Source: Acridotheres tristis
Lineage: Eukaryota > Chordata > Aves > Passeriformes > Sturnidae
DNA length: 64,000 bases
Assembly: GCA_037013685.1 (NCBI GenBank)
Contig: CM072886.1
Span: 83,830,922 to 83,894,921 of the forward strand
Reading direction: 5' to 3'
The notes beneath the pieces were generated by a model that was not told the DNA's origin, did not search any database, and saw only the letters and a list, made by a program, of their open reading frames with translations. A program made the position numbers and the translations under genes. Numbering within the stretch: position 1 is the first letter of the stretch; every line of letters begins with the position of its first letter. Of the stretch, positions 12,088 through 25,200 are shown piece after piece.

Positions 12088-14988
12088 TAAGTTCTACGTG
12101 TCTGAAAGAGAACAAATAAACAGAATCAATTTCCAGGAAGCAGATCTGGGTAGTATGAATCAGACTTGGCTCTATTCCAAATGGATGATAATGGCCAATA
12201 AATTGATTTTATTATTTTGTTGGTTGCATGCTGAAATTAGGCTGTATTAGCTACACTACCCTTAAAGCATGTTAAACAACACAGGGAAGTATAGCATTTG
12301 ACAGTGAAATCAGATGGTTAGTGGTGCTTCGAAGAATCTTCAATTATCTGTCTTGTCACAGCCTTTGTGTGCACCCAAAAAAGACTATTCTGGATTGGGA
12401 ATGGGATCTGAAGAATTGTTGGCTGACAGTTAACTGCTATATTTTAATAGCATGTAAAGATTATTACTTCACATCTTGCAGATCTTGGCCGCCTATTTGT
12501 CATTATCACAGTGTCAGTGTCTTAAAAGCCGTGGTTAAAACAATTCTGTCACAAGGAGAAGTCTGATGAAAGTCATAATGGGCGTGTCAAAGAGCTTTAA
12601 GGTTGCATGCATGGAGGCTGATGGTCTGGGACAGCATTAATACATTCTGCAGCATTCTACAGAGCAGAATGTTTCACTGAGTGTCAGTGGCAAAGCTAAT
12701 GCTCATGTCCTGGTGACAGTATGACAGATTCTATGGGAGGCTGATTAAAAAAAAATAAAAAATTTAAAATCCCATGTGCCTGTGCCACAGTTGTTTTCAG
12801 CTTCTCTGTAGCAGATTCAATAGTCTAATATGTTTAACTTGTTTTCCTTCTTGTTTTAAGAGGTCACAGCTGAAGCCTTGAAATATAGATCTCTTCCTTA
12901 AAAGGAAGAGGAGAAAGTCAAAACTTTGTGTCATTTCTACAGTGACTTTTGTAGGATTCAGGCTTTAAATACAACTAAACATTTTCCCCTGCCTCCAGGA
13001 TACCTTATGAAATGGCATTTCTGAGAATTTGAACTGAGTATAAGCAACCTACAGAATTCCACAAATACCTTTCATTGAGAATGATCTCTATATTGCCTTG
13101 TGCAGGAACAGTTTCTCCTCTACTACCATTGACTTGAGGAAGAACAGTAGAGCAAGCATACGTGTTAAGTGTTAGAGAAGGAACAGAGATGATGCAAAGT
13201 CTAAACTGATTTTATAAATGTGAGTGAAATTAAGAACAGCTTGGAGAAGATTGTTCTTGTTAGGTCTGAAGTATATTTGGCAAAACAGACCAGTGCAGCA
13301 AGACAAGATTTGATAAGTTTCCCAGATTGAGGTTTTATAAAAAGAATTTTCATGTAATTTTTTTTTCTCCAGAGTGCAGCCATCGAGGAATTGGAGCACG
13401 TAAGGTTCTGAGCTTCAACGTGTGGTTACATTGTTGTTACCTGTATTCATTCAAGCTTACTGTGGGCAATTAGCCATATTACTGTGCATGTATCTTAATT
13501 GTTCCTGTATGAAAGTGTAGTCCCTTGTCAGGTGCTGTTGCTGGCAGCAGTGATGCATTCAGCAGTGAGTACAGAGGAAGCCAGGCTGCAAAATTTGAGT
13601 CCAGATTTTAAACTCCTAGAGAAGAGGTGTGTTTGGATATGGGCTTTTGGCTTGGTTCATTATAGTCAGAAAAGCCAAATGCAAGTTCTGGTTCTAATTT
13701 CCATCCCCCCTGCTGAAGTTTAGATTTTTGGGATAAGTTTTTGTTTCAGCCCCTAGCTTGATGTAATATAGCTTTTGTCTTATTTTTTCATTTTTGTGTA
13801 TCAAACTTGTCTTATTTTTGGTATGGGATAGTTAGAATTCCCTGATAGTCAGGGAATATTCTGTGTTTCTAACTACTGGCACTGTTTGCGGAGCTGTGCC
13901 TGGTAGTCAAACCTGTCACAGAATAAAAGGGTTATTTCACTGGCGTAGTGGGTACTTTTTGTGGTCATGTGCACATCAGCTGCCTGTTAACGTCTCTTGA
14001 AATGCAAGCATTAGGTTTGGATGTTAAAAGATACGTTACATGTTTGGAGTAGAAGTTAGGAGCTAGAGGAATCCGAGATGGTGTTAGGTGGAGTAGAACT
14101 GTCATGCTTTGGGTGTTTTCTTTCAGTCTTCACAGTCTCCATGGAAAGCAATGTGGTTAGCAACGTTACTGACTGCAAAATCCCCAACAGGTAGCTAGGG
14201 CTGCTTTCTGAGGTGTGGTTTGTTATGTAGTGACCTTTCTGTAGAGCCTTCTGTCACCTTTGTATTCAACATTTTACTTTGTTCTTAAGAGCTGATAGGT
14301 GTAAAGAAATAGCTCTCCCACCATAAACTGTCCCATTTCGAAGTTGGATCAATATTTTTTTCATTCTTCCTAACTCATTGTACTTTTAAAGTGTGGGAAA
14401 TAGCAGAAGTGTTTATGTTCAGATATCCAGATAAAGTTTTCCATCTTAGTGACTTCAAATCTCTGGAGAATTCATTGGGCTTAAGTGTCAGAGCATATAT
14501 TGACTGCAGGCCAATATTTTTGAGACCTGGGAAGACTTAGCAAGTCCCATGTCAAGTGGGCTAGGGTTTTTTGTTTTAAGCAGAGCAGAGAAGGAATAAT
14601 ACTTAATAATTTGAGTGCAGAAGTTATGGTATTTTCTACCTGTTAAATACGAGTCCCTCTTAAGTACCTTAATTTAATGCATTAACACTTTCCCATTTTT
14701 TTTAAGTCTTAATTTGAGTTCTTTTCTTGTGTACGTATTAAAGACTTTCAGCATGAAGTAACAAATTTTCTTTCAAATATTATTCTATTCTCCCATTTCG
14801 GCTTAATCCTGATTAAATTATCAGGATTAATTAATAGCTAATAGTTGAACTTAATTTTAATACAGACTTTAATATTTAGAATGTTTCCTTATATCAAAAG
14901 AGCATTGCTCAAACTAATTCTGTTCAGAGAACATAACTAATTGGAAATTATGGATGCATTTTTGATGCCCAAAGACCTTAGTGGAGGA
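12088..14988. other. Intronic sequence, no gene seen
   Basis: AT-rich sequence with an A-rich patch near 12746-12770. It also holds an inverted repeat built from two TAATCC-type sites (14803-14830), listed separately. The open frames near 12321, 13172 and 13499 have no recognisable content. Confidence 0.7.
14803..14830. promoter_or_regulatory. Inverted pair of OTX/PITX/CRX-type homeodomain sites
   Basis: Two 11-base arms (ttaatcctgat and atcaggattaa) are perfect reverse complements separated by 6 bases. Each arm holds TAATCC/GGATTA, the core bound by K50 homeodomain proteins such as OTX, PITX and CRX. An AT-rich TAATTAAT stretch follows. The palindrome is seen directly. Regulatory use is inference, and the motif alone is short enough to arise by chance. 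Confidence 0.4.
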
Positions 14989-15604
14989 ATCACAGAATCA
15001 GAGAATAGAGAGGGTTGGAAGGAACCTTAAAAATCATCAAGTTCTAACCTCCTGCCATGGACACTGATGCCACCCACTAGAACAGGTTGCTCAGGGCCTC
15101 ATCTAAGCTGGCCTTCTACACTTCCAGCGATGGGGCATCTGCAGTTTCTCTGGGCATCTTGTTCCAATGTCTCACCATTCTCACAGTAAAGAATTTCTTC
15201 CTAGCTTCTAATTTAAATCTGCCCTCTCTCAGTTAAAAACTATTGCCTTTTGTCCTATCACTAGCTGCCCATATAAAAAGTCACACTTCTTTTTTAAAAG
15301 ACCTCTTTGATACTGCAAGGTTGCTATAAGGTCTCCTTGAAGCCTTATCTTCTCCAGGCTGAGTAGTCCCAATTCTCTCAGCCTTCACAGGGGAGGTGAC
15401 CAAAGGACTGGAGCATCTTTGTGCCATTCAGACCTGTTCTACCAGGTCCATGTCCTCCCTGTGCTGGGGACCCCAGAGCTGGATGCAGTGCGCCAGGTGG
15501 GGTCTCACAAGGGCAGAGGAGAGGGGCCGAATCCCCTCACTCACCCTGCTGGCCACACTTTGATGCAGCCCAGAACATGGTTGGCCTTCTGGGCTCTGAA
15601 TGCT
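14989..15604 (-). mobile_element. CR1 LINE fragment, 5'-truncated, minus strand
   Basis: It begins on the + strand with aatcacagaatcagagaata, the antisense CR1 3' end, and continues through the ORF2 C-terminal region. Minus-strand translation near 15450-15540 gives ALVRPHLAHCIQLWGPQ and HREDMDLVEQV, close to the CR1 reverse-transcriptase consensus. Other parts are frame-broken. The right end ('ggttggccttctgggctctg') is still CR1-like and stops near 15604. Several subfamily-level differences from the 2.6-kb copy suggest an independent insertion. Confidence 0.95.
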
Positions 15605-17069
15605 CCTTAAATCAAATAGTGTCAACCGTATGGTTTTTTTTCCCACAAGCTTTCAGATTTGACCTTTTATTCAAATCACATTTATTATGAGTTACTCCCC
15701 CTGTGGGAAAAGTCTTTTTAGTATTTTTGGCAACCATATGACTTTGTATTTAGTTGTGTCTTAACATTATTTTAGTTGTACATATTTAACAATTGCAGGG
15801 CTCGGCTGAAGCCTTGATAAAGTCTGATGTAAGTGAGAATGTAACTACAGAGAGTGAACACCAACAATGTCAAAAGGTTTAGGCCCTGAAACTAAATGGA
15901 AGGTTTTAGTCAGAGCAACATATGACAGTGAAGTTTTAAAGATTTTTACCAGCTCCACTTTTTCTGCAGAAGGACTTGATTTAACCATTATTAGGTCCTT
16001 GGTTGGCCAGCTCTGTTTGCAGCTCCTGCTTAATTTGTTTATTTGTTGCTTCATAGTTTTTTTTCAAAATCTGTTTTGATCTCTGAGAGAAAAGGCCCCA
16101 TTTACTCTTACATATCTGGATGCTGTATTTAGCCCAAGAGAGCCCCATGTTCTCTTTTAAAATGCTTATTCCTGTGATGTTAAATCAGGAGTGCTACATC
16201 AGTGCTGAGAATGATGTTTGCATAAGGATCCATGACAATGACTTAGAATGATTCTGCCAAAAGAAGTTTGATATAAGCTTCAGTTTTTAATACAATGTAA
16301 TACAAGAAGAATGCAAATAACAAAAGTTGATGTGATTCTGAGTGATTGTATTGACCTGGGATTACTTACAGTACTGTGGTTTGGAAGGTCAGCAGATGTT
16401 GCAAGGAGTATTTTAAATTTTAATACCTTTTTGCATCAGTTTATTGTTAAAAAAAAAGACAACTCCAAAACCCCAAGCCAAATAAACAAATGAAACCAAC
16501 CAAAACACACACCCAGGACCGGCAATCAGTTATTTAAATGCTTTTGCACTGTAAAATTACATTTTTTTGTATGGTTATATCTCTTTGCCTATCTTTTTGC
16601 AAAGTTTTCTTTTATCTGACAATAGATTAAAAATAATTTGCATAGATATTTGTGTATGTTACATTTCATAGCTTGATCCAGTGAGGGCCCTAAAAAGAGT
16701 GCAAGTATGTTATTACAAGAGTCTTACAAAATGTATAATATAGCTTCAGTATTAGTTGTTATAACCATTATAATCCCGTTCTATTGGCTCTTTCATGTGA
16801 GTAGATGCAGAGTTACCTCCACAGTGGATTATTCCCAACGCCGGGATACCAGTGCTGCTGTGCTGCACAGCAACTCTTTCTAGCCCCTACTGTCAGGGCA
16901 TCTGTGTTAACCAGCAGTGTTAGCACCAATAACCAGCCTTTCCACAGAGCTCTTGGGATTATCTTTTTGATATCCCCTTGCTCTTAATATCATTTAAGAA
17001 ATGTAGCCATAAATGTCTTCTTGAGCATGTATTGTTCTGGGATACCTGAGGGAAGCTGTAAGCTGGTTG

Positions 17070-17081
17070 TAACCAGGGGGC
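17070..17081 (+). promoter_or_regulatory. Possible CTCF-binding motif
   Basis: TAACCAGGGGGC agrees with the CTCF core CCACCAGGGGGC at 10 of 12 positions, as I recall the motif. The downstream half is not well matched. Occupancy cannot be judged from sequence. Confidence 0.2.
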
Positions 17082-19203
17082 TAGTAGAAGCCAGCTGTTT
17101 TTATTTGTCCTGTAATAGCTGAACTATGCAGATAGTCCTTTTTTCCATGTACAGTTTTCCCTTCTGTTATCCATTATGTGGACTTGTTGCATGTGTTAGA
17201 GCAGATATGATTAGATTCTGCAACTATTTCTGCATCTGCTGAACCTTCTAGTAGGACTTGCACCTCAAGCACGTGAAAGGACAGGTTCCTCCCGAGTGGA
17301 ACCACAGTGCTTTCACAAAGGCAAAATCTTGTCTTGAGCCTGTAACTTTACCTGGTCCTTTGTTGCAGAGAAGTTGAGATACATGGAATGAAGAGGGGGA
17401 AAAAAACCGTGGTTTTTTCTCTTAAGGGTATAACATTGAATTGTTGAAAAGTCAGTGCTGTTGTGGTTAAGGAAATGTTGCATTTCATTCTCTAAGAGCA
17501 AAGTTAAGCTTGTGCCTAAAACCCATGTTCTTGGTACTGTCTCACATGAGATGCTTCTCCCTGCAAATATCATTATCCCATTTTATCTTTCTGGAATTTG
17601 TTCATTTGCTGAGTGCTGGAGTAGGCTTTTCATGGCCATGGACAATGTGAAATTCCTCTAGCTCACACTTTAAAACCGTGTTGCTTTGTTTTGTTCTTTT
17701 AAAGGAAATAACTTATGGATTTTAATATAAACAGCTTTCTTTTGATAAGGAAGTTTCTGAACCACTAAGAAAAGGAATCTTACGAAAAAGCTTTCCTAAA
17801 GGAAGCTTAATTGTGGGACTGTGAGCTCTTCATTTGGGCAAGTAGTGATACATTCCAAAGAAAGAGAGGAACTTTGGGTTGTTTGAAGGACATTTTACAG
17901 TTTTATGTTCAGTGCTAGGCATTCCTAATAGAAAACATTTTCAGTCTGAGAGAGGGAACATGTGGAGAGCATTAGCAGTTCAGTAAAACGTGCAACCAAT
18001 TCGGATTTAATTTAAAGGGAACAAAAGAGGTGCCTTGAGAATTTGTCGGAAGCGCTGTGGTTTTGCCTTCTTTGCGCTGATGGTAACAGGAGAGAGAGAG
18101 AGGTGAGTTGAAATTGCTTTATCGAATATCTTCTTAGCATAATTGGGACCAAAAAGACTGTGATTAATGGATTTAACGGTGCTACACAGGGATCTTGCAT
18201 GCATTATGGATTTGTAATCGTGATATGCTTCTTATGACTCTTGCTGTAACTTGGTAAAAGTCCTGACTTAAATGAAGATAATAAACAACATGCTTATTAG
18301 ATGTAAACTGACATCACACAAATTGAAAAAACCTGAAATGAAATGCCAGAACTTGGGGGGAGTTTTTTAAGGGTTACGCTTTTTTTAATAGAATAATTTG
18401 AGTTCTAGTTAAGGCAGTGCACACAGTACTTACTGGGGCCTGCATCCAGATGTGATTTGAGATATCTGGTTCAACTCTCTTTGAGTGAAATGTGAAATAG
18501 CTGCAAAGGCTGTGATAAAAATACCTTTTTCAGCTTTTAGGATTATTTAAATTTTCTTTCCTGAGAATGTGGAATACAGATGCTCTAAGTAAAATCCCCT
18601 GGTTCCCAGATCAGATTACTTCGTGAAAAATCTATCCATATAAATAACTTGTGGTTTTGCTTTAAAAATGTACACCTCTTTAAACTGAAATGCTAGATTT
18701 CTGTTGTACTCCTTGTGCACGTGTTTAGTCAGCCTCCTTTGTGGGGATGAACCATGGTACTTCCCCATAACCTGTGATTTTCCTTCTGTTACCTCACTGA
18801 GAAGACTCTGGGCCAGTCTTGTAGGATCTCAGAAGATGTTTCAGATAAAGATAGATTTCCAAGGTTTGTCCCTGCATATTTAATTTGTGATTCTTAAAAT
18901 AGACTTTGTAGCAAAAAGAACCAAGAGGCTGTAGAGTGGGTAACGGCTCCATTAGCAGTGCCATTTTCATATTAAAAGTGGTAGATTCTTGCATTAGATG
19001 GGCTTGTTCCAGCTTTGAAACATTTGTGGGGCATACTAATGGGATGCTTTTCTTGTCTTGGGAAGCATTGTTTTAAAATGTAAACGCTTGGCTGGCTCAA
19101 CTTACAGTGGGAAGTGCTGCAGAAATTGAGTGAAACGTATTTGAATTTGGATATCCTCTTTCTGTCTTTCTGGCCCTTTTTTTACTGACAACTTTCCTCT
19201 CTC

Positions 19204-19227
19204 TTTTTTTTTTTTTTTTTTTTTTTT
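19204..19227. repeat. Poly-T tract (24 T)
   Basis: The longest T homopolymer in the window. It has a C/T-rich left flank ('cctctctc'). No polyadenylation signal or retrocopy body was recognised on its right side. Confidence 0.95.
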
Positions 19228-22200
19228 CATATGTAAAAATCTGCAAGGAAGATGGAATCTACTTTTGTAGATTATAAAGCCAGGAAGGTAAATTATTATG
19301 ATACTTTGCTTCCCACTCCCCATCAGAAGTCCATTTAGACTTGTTTCAGATTTTTTTTTCTAAAGTAATTAAAAAGTATCATATTATTGATACCTGGAAT
19401 TTTTTAAGTGGAATTTTTTCCCCTGCAATTTAAACATGTCTTTTTGAATATTAAAAAAATTTCTGTATAAAAAAGTTAACTGTTTATAGCTGCTTATAAT
19501 GGACTCCTCTGGAAATAACTAATAACAACAGTTGTATTTACATCAATCAGGTCAGTGCTGTTCACAGCACATCAATAGCTGTTGATAGTTTTCATATAGT
19601 TTCCCTTTTTAGCTATTTGCACTTTCCACATACTTTATAGAGACTTGTATTGACAGACAAAGCAGTTCTTCCTCTTATGGTCGATGTTCAGACTGTTGAA
19701 CTCATTTTGCTGTAGACTGAAGTACAGCATATTCAAGCCCTTAATTAGGGAGGGAAAGTTAATATTTAATATCTTCAAATAAATTACACTAACATTACAC
19801 TTGGAAAAGAACAGAATTATTTGTTTGCTGCCTCCATGTAAACCTGCTCTATACATAAGGTATAAACCAAACAAGTTAATTGGATTCAGATTAGTTCTCT
19901 TGAAAAAGTCCAGCATGCTCTCATGTTTTAAGCTTTACCCTGCAGAACAGTAAAACAAAATTAAGGACATAAACTATGGAAGAAAAATTGGAAGCTGTTA
20001 CTTAAAAGCTGTGGGTTTGGAATAGGAAATGTTGGTATTTCCATGTGATGTTGTTTTCACCCCAACTTCTGATTTAGCTTTGTTTGTAAGGAAGGCAGAC
20101 GGTTGCTGATTTTCCTGGAGTTGAATTAGGCTAAATATAGTTCCATCCTCTCTGAGGTGTTCTGAGATGCATGACCTGTACATGTAGTGTAATAAAAGGG
20201 AAGAAGGGGTGTTAGTTCTTAAAACAGGGAATCATACTACTATGGAAAGGAAGCTTCTCTTCTCTTCAAAACTAAGCATTACATGTAAGCTTTTGATGCG
20301 TTATGATGGTTTATTTCATATTAGCTTAAAAAAGAAAATGTATGCTTGTCATTGAAACGCAAGGTTGGGAGATACATGTTTGAACCTTGTCAGCCTGACT
20401 GTCTTTAAAAATGGTGTAAGCAAAATATGCAAACTCATAGTCATTGATGCTTCAAGCAAATGCCACTTGCCAACTTTTTGTGAACTTGCTGCAAGTCCAG
20501 GTATATGAGTATCGTATTTCAGACCAGGACTATGTTATTTCAGTCCTTATACTTACTGAAAGGAAAGTTAAATTTTGTTACCATTTGAAGATCTCACTGT
20601 GGAAGATGATATAAAATACATGTGGTTTCATAATGCTGTTCGACTGATTTTTCATATAGTTTAATAACTTCTTTTCCCCATAATGATATATAATGATAAA
20701 TGCACTATCTCATAATTCAGCAGTCAAGAAATAGTTGCTCTCTGTTGTTGATTATCATTATGGCATTCAAGTAGTGTGTACTGTTCTTTCCTTGCTTTCA
20801 GCTATTGTATTCCTCTTCCATTTACATTCTTTTCATCTTTTTCATGTGCATCTGCTTTTATTTCTGTAGCAATTAAGATGATTTAATTTGTAATTGTGTG
20901 CTTCTTAATTTATTTCTTTCATGAAAGAAATACTTCAAAGACTGAGGAGCTTTATTTAAATAGGTGGTAGAGCACCCTGATGTAATATATGTTGTTTTCT
21001 CTAAGACTGTCAAGTGAGATACACCAAATTGATTCAGTTTCAAGACTGAAGTGTTTGCTATCATGAAAAATATTGTGACAGTACCTCTGGAAGCATTTAG
21101 ATGAAATTCTCATCTTGGGCTGAGAACCTGCCATGATCAGATGTGGTCATGAGTGGTGGAAGAAGCACCACTCATTTTCATTATGGTTTTGTACTTGTAT
21201 GAACTTGATGAAATTAAGGGAATCATGGTATCTCTGTCCCTAAAAGGGGAAGGAAGGGATGGCAATATTTAATTGGGAATATTATGTAATGTGGAAAAAT
21301 TGCTTTATTTCACAACTTTTCATGTCTTCAAGTGTTTTTAAGTATGAACTGTCCTTTTCTGGGTGTGGGTGTTTTGTTTGGAGGGGAGGGTAGAGTTTGT
21401 TTGGTTTTGGTGTTATTTTCGGTTGGCTGGTTGATTGGTTTTCTTGTGTTTTTTATGTGTAGCATCTGTATTTTAATAATGACAACAGCTTCTTTAAGGC
21501 TTTCTTTCCCTGGTTATGACTCAACAAGGCACATAAAAATTTAGGCTACGAAGAGGTAAAGTTACGACCTCTTTATTTAGAACCCCAGCAGTTACTGTGG
21601 CTGAGCAGCATGCTATTGTAAGATGTAGGATGTCATAAGCTATGTCAGTTCATATTTAGCAGTTTGAGATAAGTCTGGTATGTATGAAGTTACATATCAG
21701 GTTTCTTTTAACCTTTCAGACGTTAAATATTTAGCTCTTGTCTTTCTACTAAAACATGAAGAGGTAAACTCTTTGCTTAAAAAAGGCCCTGTTTCTGCAG
21801 GTTTATTTCTGCCTGTGGCCATCCACAAGGTTTGCGCATCAGCTTTAAGGGCCAGAATGGCTAAGAACTGGCATATCCAGTTAACTTGTTTCTGTACTGT
21901 GGAGTGAAATATAAATGTTGGATGTCTTCCTTACTTTTTCCCATAATTGTAAAGTCAGGTTCAACAGACACTTAAAACCCTATTCAGAATCAGATGCCTG
22001 TGGAGACATTTCTCCTTTCTCCTTGACTTTGTGTGGAAAGGTTCTTGTCAGGTTGGGCACAGTAGGAGACTTGGGACTGATCTTACCTGTGCTCAGGGGC
22101 TGGGGCTTTCCTCAGCCCTTTCAACAGTAGAGCTTTATTCTGTGATGCTGCATGAGCTGTTCTGGGCAGGGAGGATGGTGATGATGCTGGCAGGAGGACA

Positions 22201-25200
22201 GCCAGCTGTGACTGCCTTTTTGCTTCTTACTGCTCAGAGCATGCATGAGTGGTTCCTTGTAACTGCATCAGAAAAACATAAGGAGGCTTCCTTACCTTTT
22301 TTCCCCCTCCATGCTGTTACACTGAAATGCTTGATGTTGCACTTAGGTAAAACTTAGTGTAGAAGACATGGGTATGTTTGCATGAAAGGTCTAGCACCGT
22401 AAGTAACTAACCAGAAAACTTTTATCAAATCCCTCACGAGGGAGTTCTGCCATATTATTCTCTTCAACAACAGTATATTACAACTTACTGATTTTTATTA
22501 ATACCCATATGTTAAAATTTACAGTACATTAAAAATACTTTGAAACCAGAAAGAGTGGGTGAGCAAATAAAATCAGCCCCTGTATATTTGCTGGAACAGC
22601 GAGGTACTACTATGGTGTTCTCAGGGGTGGTGTACCTGGGGAAAAGGACGCTACAAGGATACTCTGAACAACTCTTTAAAGCCCTTGGTGTGAGCACATG
22701 CTGTGCTTTTGACACAAGGTGAATACAAATGATGAATAACAAGCACCTATAGGCACCCCAGACAACACACTCTGGGGCATTCTGGTAGCAGTGACTGAGT
22801 TTCCTGGATTTTCACTCTGAGCTTAGTAGTCTGCATATTGCTGTCACGATGGTCTTGTGTTTTATATTGTATACTGCAGCTGTTGTGTGTGGTCTTCCCT
22901 TCTGTACATTGCATGTTTCAGGCTGACATTCAGTCATTTGCAGATCTTTACTAGGACTTTGAGAGGAGTTTTTTCTAATTCAACAGCTGTGAGATTGAAT
23001 CTTTTTGTTTTAGAACCACTGAAATGCATATAATTTGGTACTAACTAGCAGGACCTAAAGGACCATCTGTGAGTTGACAGTACTTGTTTTACTAGGTCCC
23101 TTTTACCTTGGGGTGCTGGGTACTGTTTCCACATGACCCCTGGGGATGCTTGTCTGGAAGGCAGGAAGTGGGAGCAATTCAAACACAGAAAATCCCAGTT
23201 TCTAAATCTCTCAGTAGGAGAAGACAAAACAAAAAGCTAAACAGGAAAACTGCAGGTGCTGTGCAGAAAAAGCATTTTTGCCTGTTTTGTGAAGACTTTA
23301 GTCTTACTCTTAAAAAAACCCCCAAAATCCCCCCTCCCCATAAAGATCACCCAAGAACTCAAGAGAACTCTCCAATGCAAAAAACGCTCTAAATGCAACA
23401 AGGAAACAGCATGGATTTAGTTCTTCCCTTATTTCTTTGAGGCAGGAAAGCAGTAAGACCCTTGCAAGCCTTTTTTTTAGCTGCCAGGTTGCTTCAGGTC
23501 ATCAGACAGAGTTATTCTTTCTCATATTGTTTAAATTGCTTTTAACTATGTAGGAAAAACCTGTTTTTAGGTGAAGGTTTACTGCTGTACCACTGCCAGG
23601 GTTTCTCTTGTTGTCAGCCTCCCAGTGATGCCAGGCACGCTGCTCAGCCGCTGCATCAGCCATCAAGCGTCCTCTGTCATGGGGAGCAGAGCCAGCCCAG
23701 AGGGCACATCGGAGCATCTCAGTTATGGTGCTGCCCTGAATTGCTCTTGCTCCATTGACCATAAAGGGAACAGATCTGGGAGAGGAATTGCCTGGTTGAG
23801 AGGTATGCATACAGTCCATTGCCCATTTCTGGTTTCTGTCTTCAGAGTCCTGATAGTCATTCTCGAATGACGACAGCTTTTTATTGAAGTTTGGTTCCTT
23901 GCCAAGCTCTGAATATAGTTGCACTGATTTATTTTTCCTAGTTCCTGTCAGGATCTAATGCAAAATTTGTGTATGTAAATTTACTTTCTGGAATAAATCC
24001 TCTGTAGTTTTGCTGGAAAGAAATTTGTTAAGAGCAAGTAAGATTCAGGGATTCAGGCTGTGAGTTACCTCCATTGGCTCTACAGCCCATCACATGGAAT
24101 CAAATGGAGGTGGAGTCTGCTCTGCATGTGTACTGAAAGCTTTTCTAAGACTGAGACAGAAATTATCAACATTGGAGCACAAGACTTTCTGGGCAAACCC
24201 TTGCCCTAAAAGGTTCTTTGCTGTGAGAGTCGGTCCATTCTATCCTTACGAAAAACCAGTCTTGCACTCAAATGAGATGGTGCTTTTTGATAACTTGTAC
24301 CAGCCAGTTTCCCAGGGATCAGATGTGCAGGTACATGCCTTCCCAGGAAAAGAGGAAAGTTAAAGAGCTTTACTCTGGTCTTTCTGGCATGACCTCCCTC
24401 AGAGGAAGCAAGGAGCTTCCCGTGTTGCTGAGCCTGCCATGTTATGTGCCAAGCTGCATACGCTTAAAAAGAGTATTTTGTGTCTGTCCTTTGCTGCCAA
24501 AGAGTTACTTTCTGGCATTGCCTGCTCCTCTTCTGAGCCTGATGCCCTGCAGCTGGCAGCTTCCAGAGGCGGCTGCCGCCTGCCTGTGCCTCCTGCTGAC
24601 AGATGGGTTGGTGTCAGGCGGTCAGGCAGCCCCGGCATCCTGCCTTTGTGGGTCGACTCAGCTGTACTTTGGCATTCAGCACCCAGCTGGAAAGATCTTT
24701 TCTGTGTTTTCAAAGAGTAATAAGGAAAAGGAGGAGAGAGTACCTGCCTTCTCCCCACCAAAAAAACAAGGGGTCTGTTTTCAGGGCAGCTGAATGTCCT
24801 GGGCATCTAAATAAGATACCTTATCAGTGGTGGCTGTAGCACATGTCAGCATTCACCCCTTTTACCCTGTCTTGTTGGTAGATAATGAAATTGTGACTTA
24901 CACCTGTCAATTCTGCCTTCTTGATATGACAGCATTACAGGACCCAGCTATGTCCCAGTGACCTCTTCAGACCTGTCTGTACTGCTACTGTTTACGTGCT
25001 TGCATATACATGACAACATTGCTTTTAATTTTTCTTTTTTTCTTACTTCATTGATAGTACATGAAATGTATTACAACCTCAGTACTTCTTATCAGGGTTA
25101 GTTTGTTTTCTTCAGGAAGAAAAACAGTAGCACACTTTGGACAAAGAACCCAAATTCCTATCTGCCCACCCTTTCTTTTCATGAATGTTTTGAGTTTAAG

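Noticed and set aside
11907..12119. Treating the 70-codon + frame as a complete small gene
   Set aside because: Only its middle part is coding, as the FHOD3 exon. The upstream part is the pyrimidine tract and the downstream part runs past a GTAAGT donor into intron.
18380..18490. Possible further CR1 3' end ('atagaataatttgagttcta')
   Set aside because: Only one short word matches, and the following sequence does not follow the CR1 order.
23502..23924. 140-codon minus-strand frame with overlapping + frame
   Set aside because: No similarity to a known family, no clear start context or splice sites in phase. Open frames on both strands reflect a locally higher G/C content.
24272..24806. 173-codon + frame and 135-codon minus frame
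   Set aside because: They overlap each other in a G/C-richer block and have no recognisable domain. The Leu/Cys/Pro richness is typical of random G/C-rich sequence.
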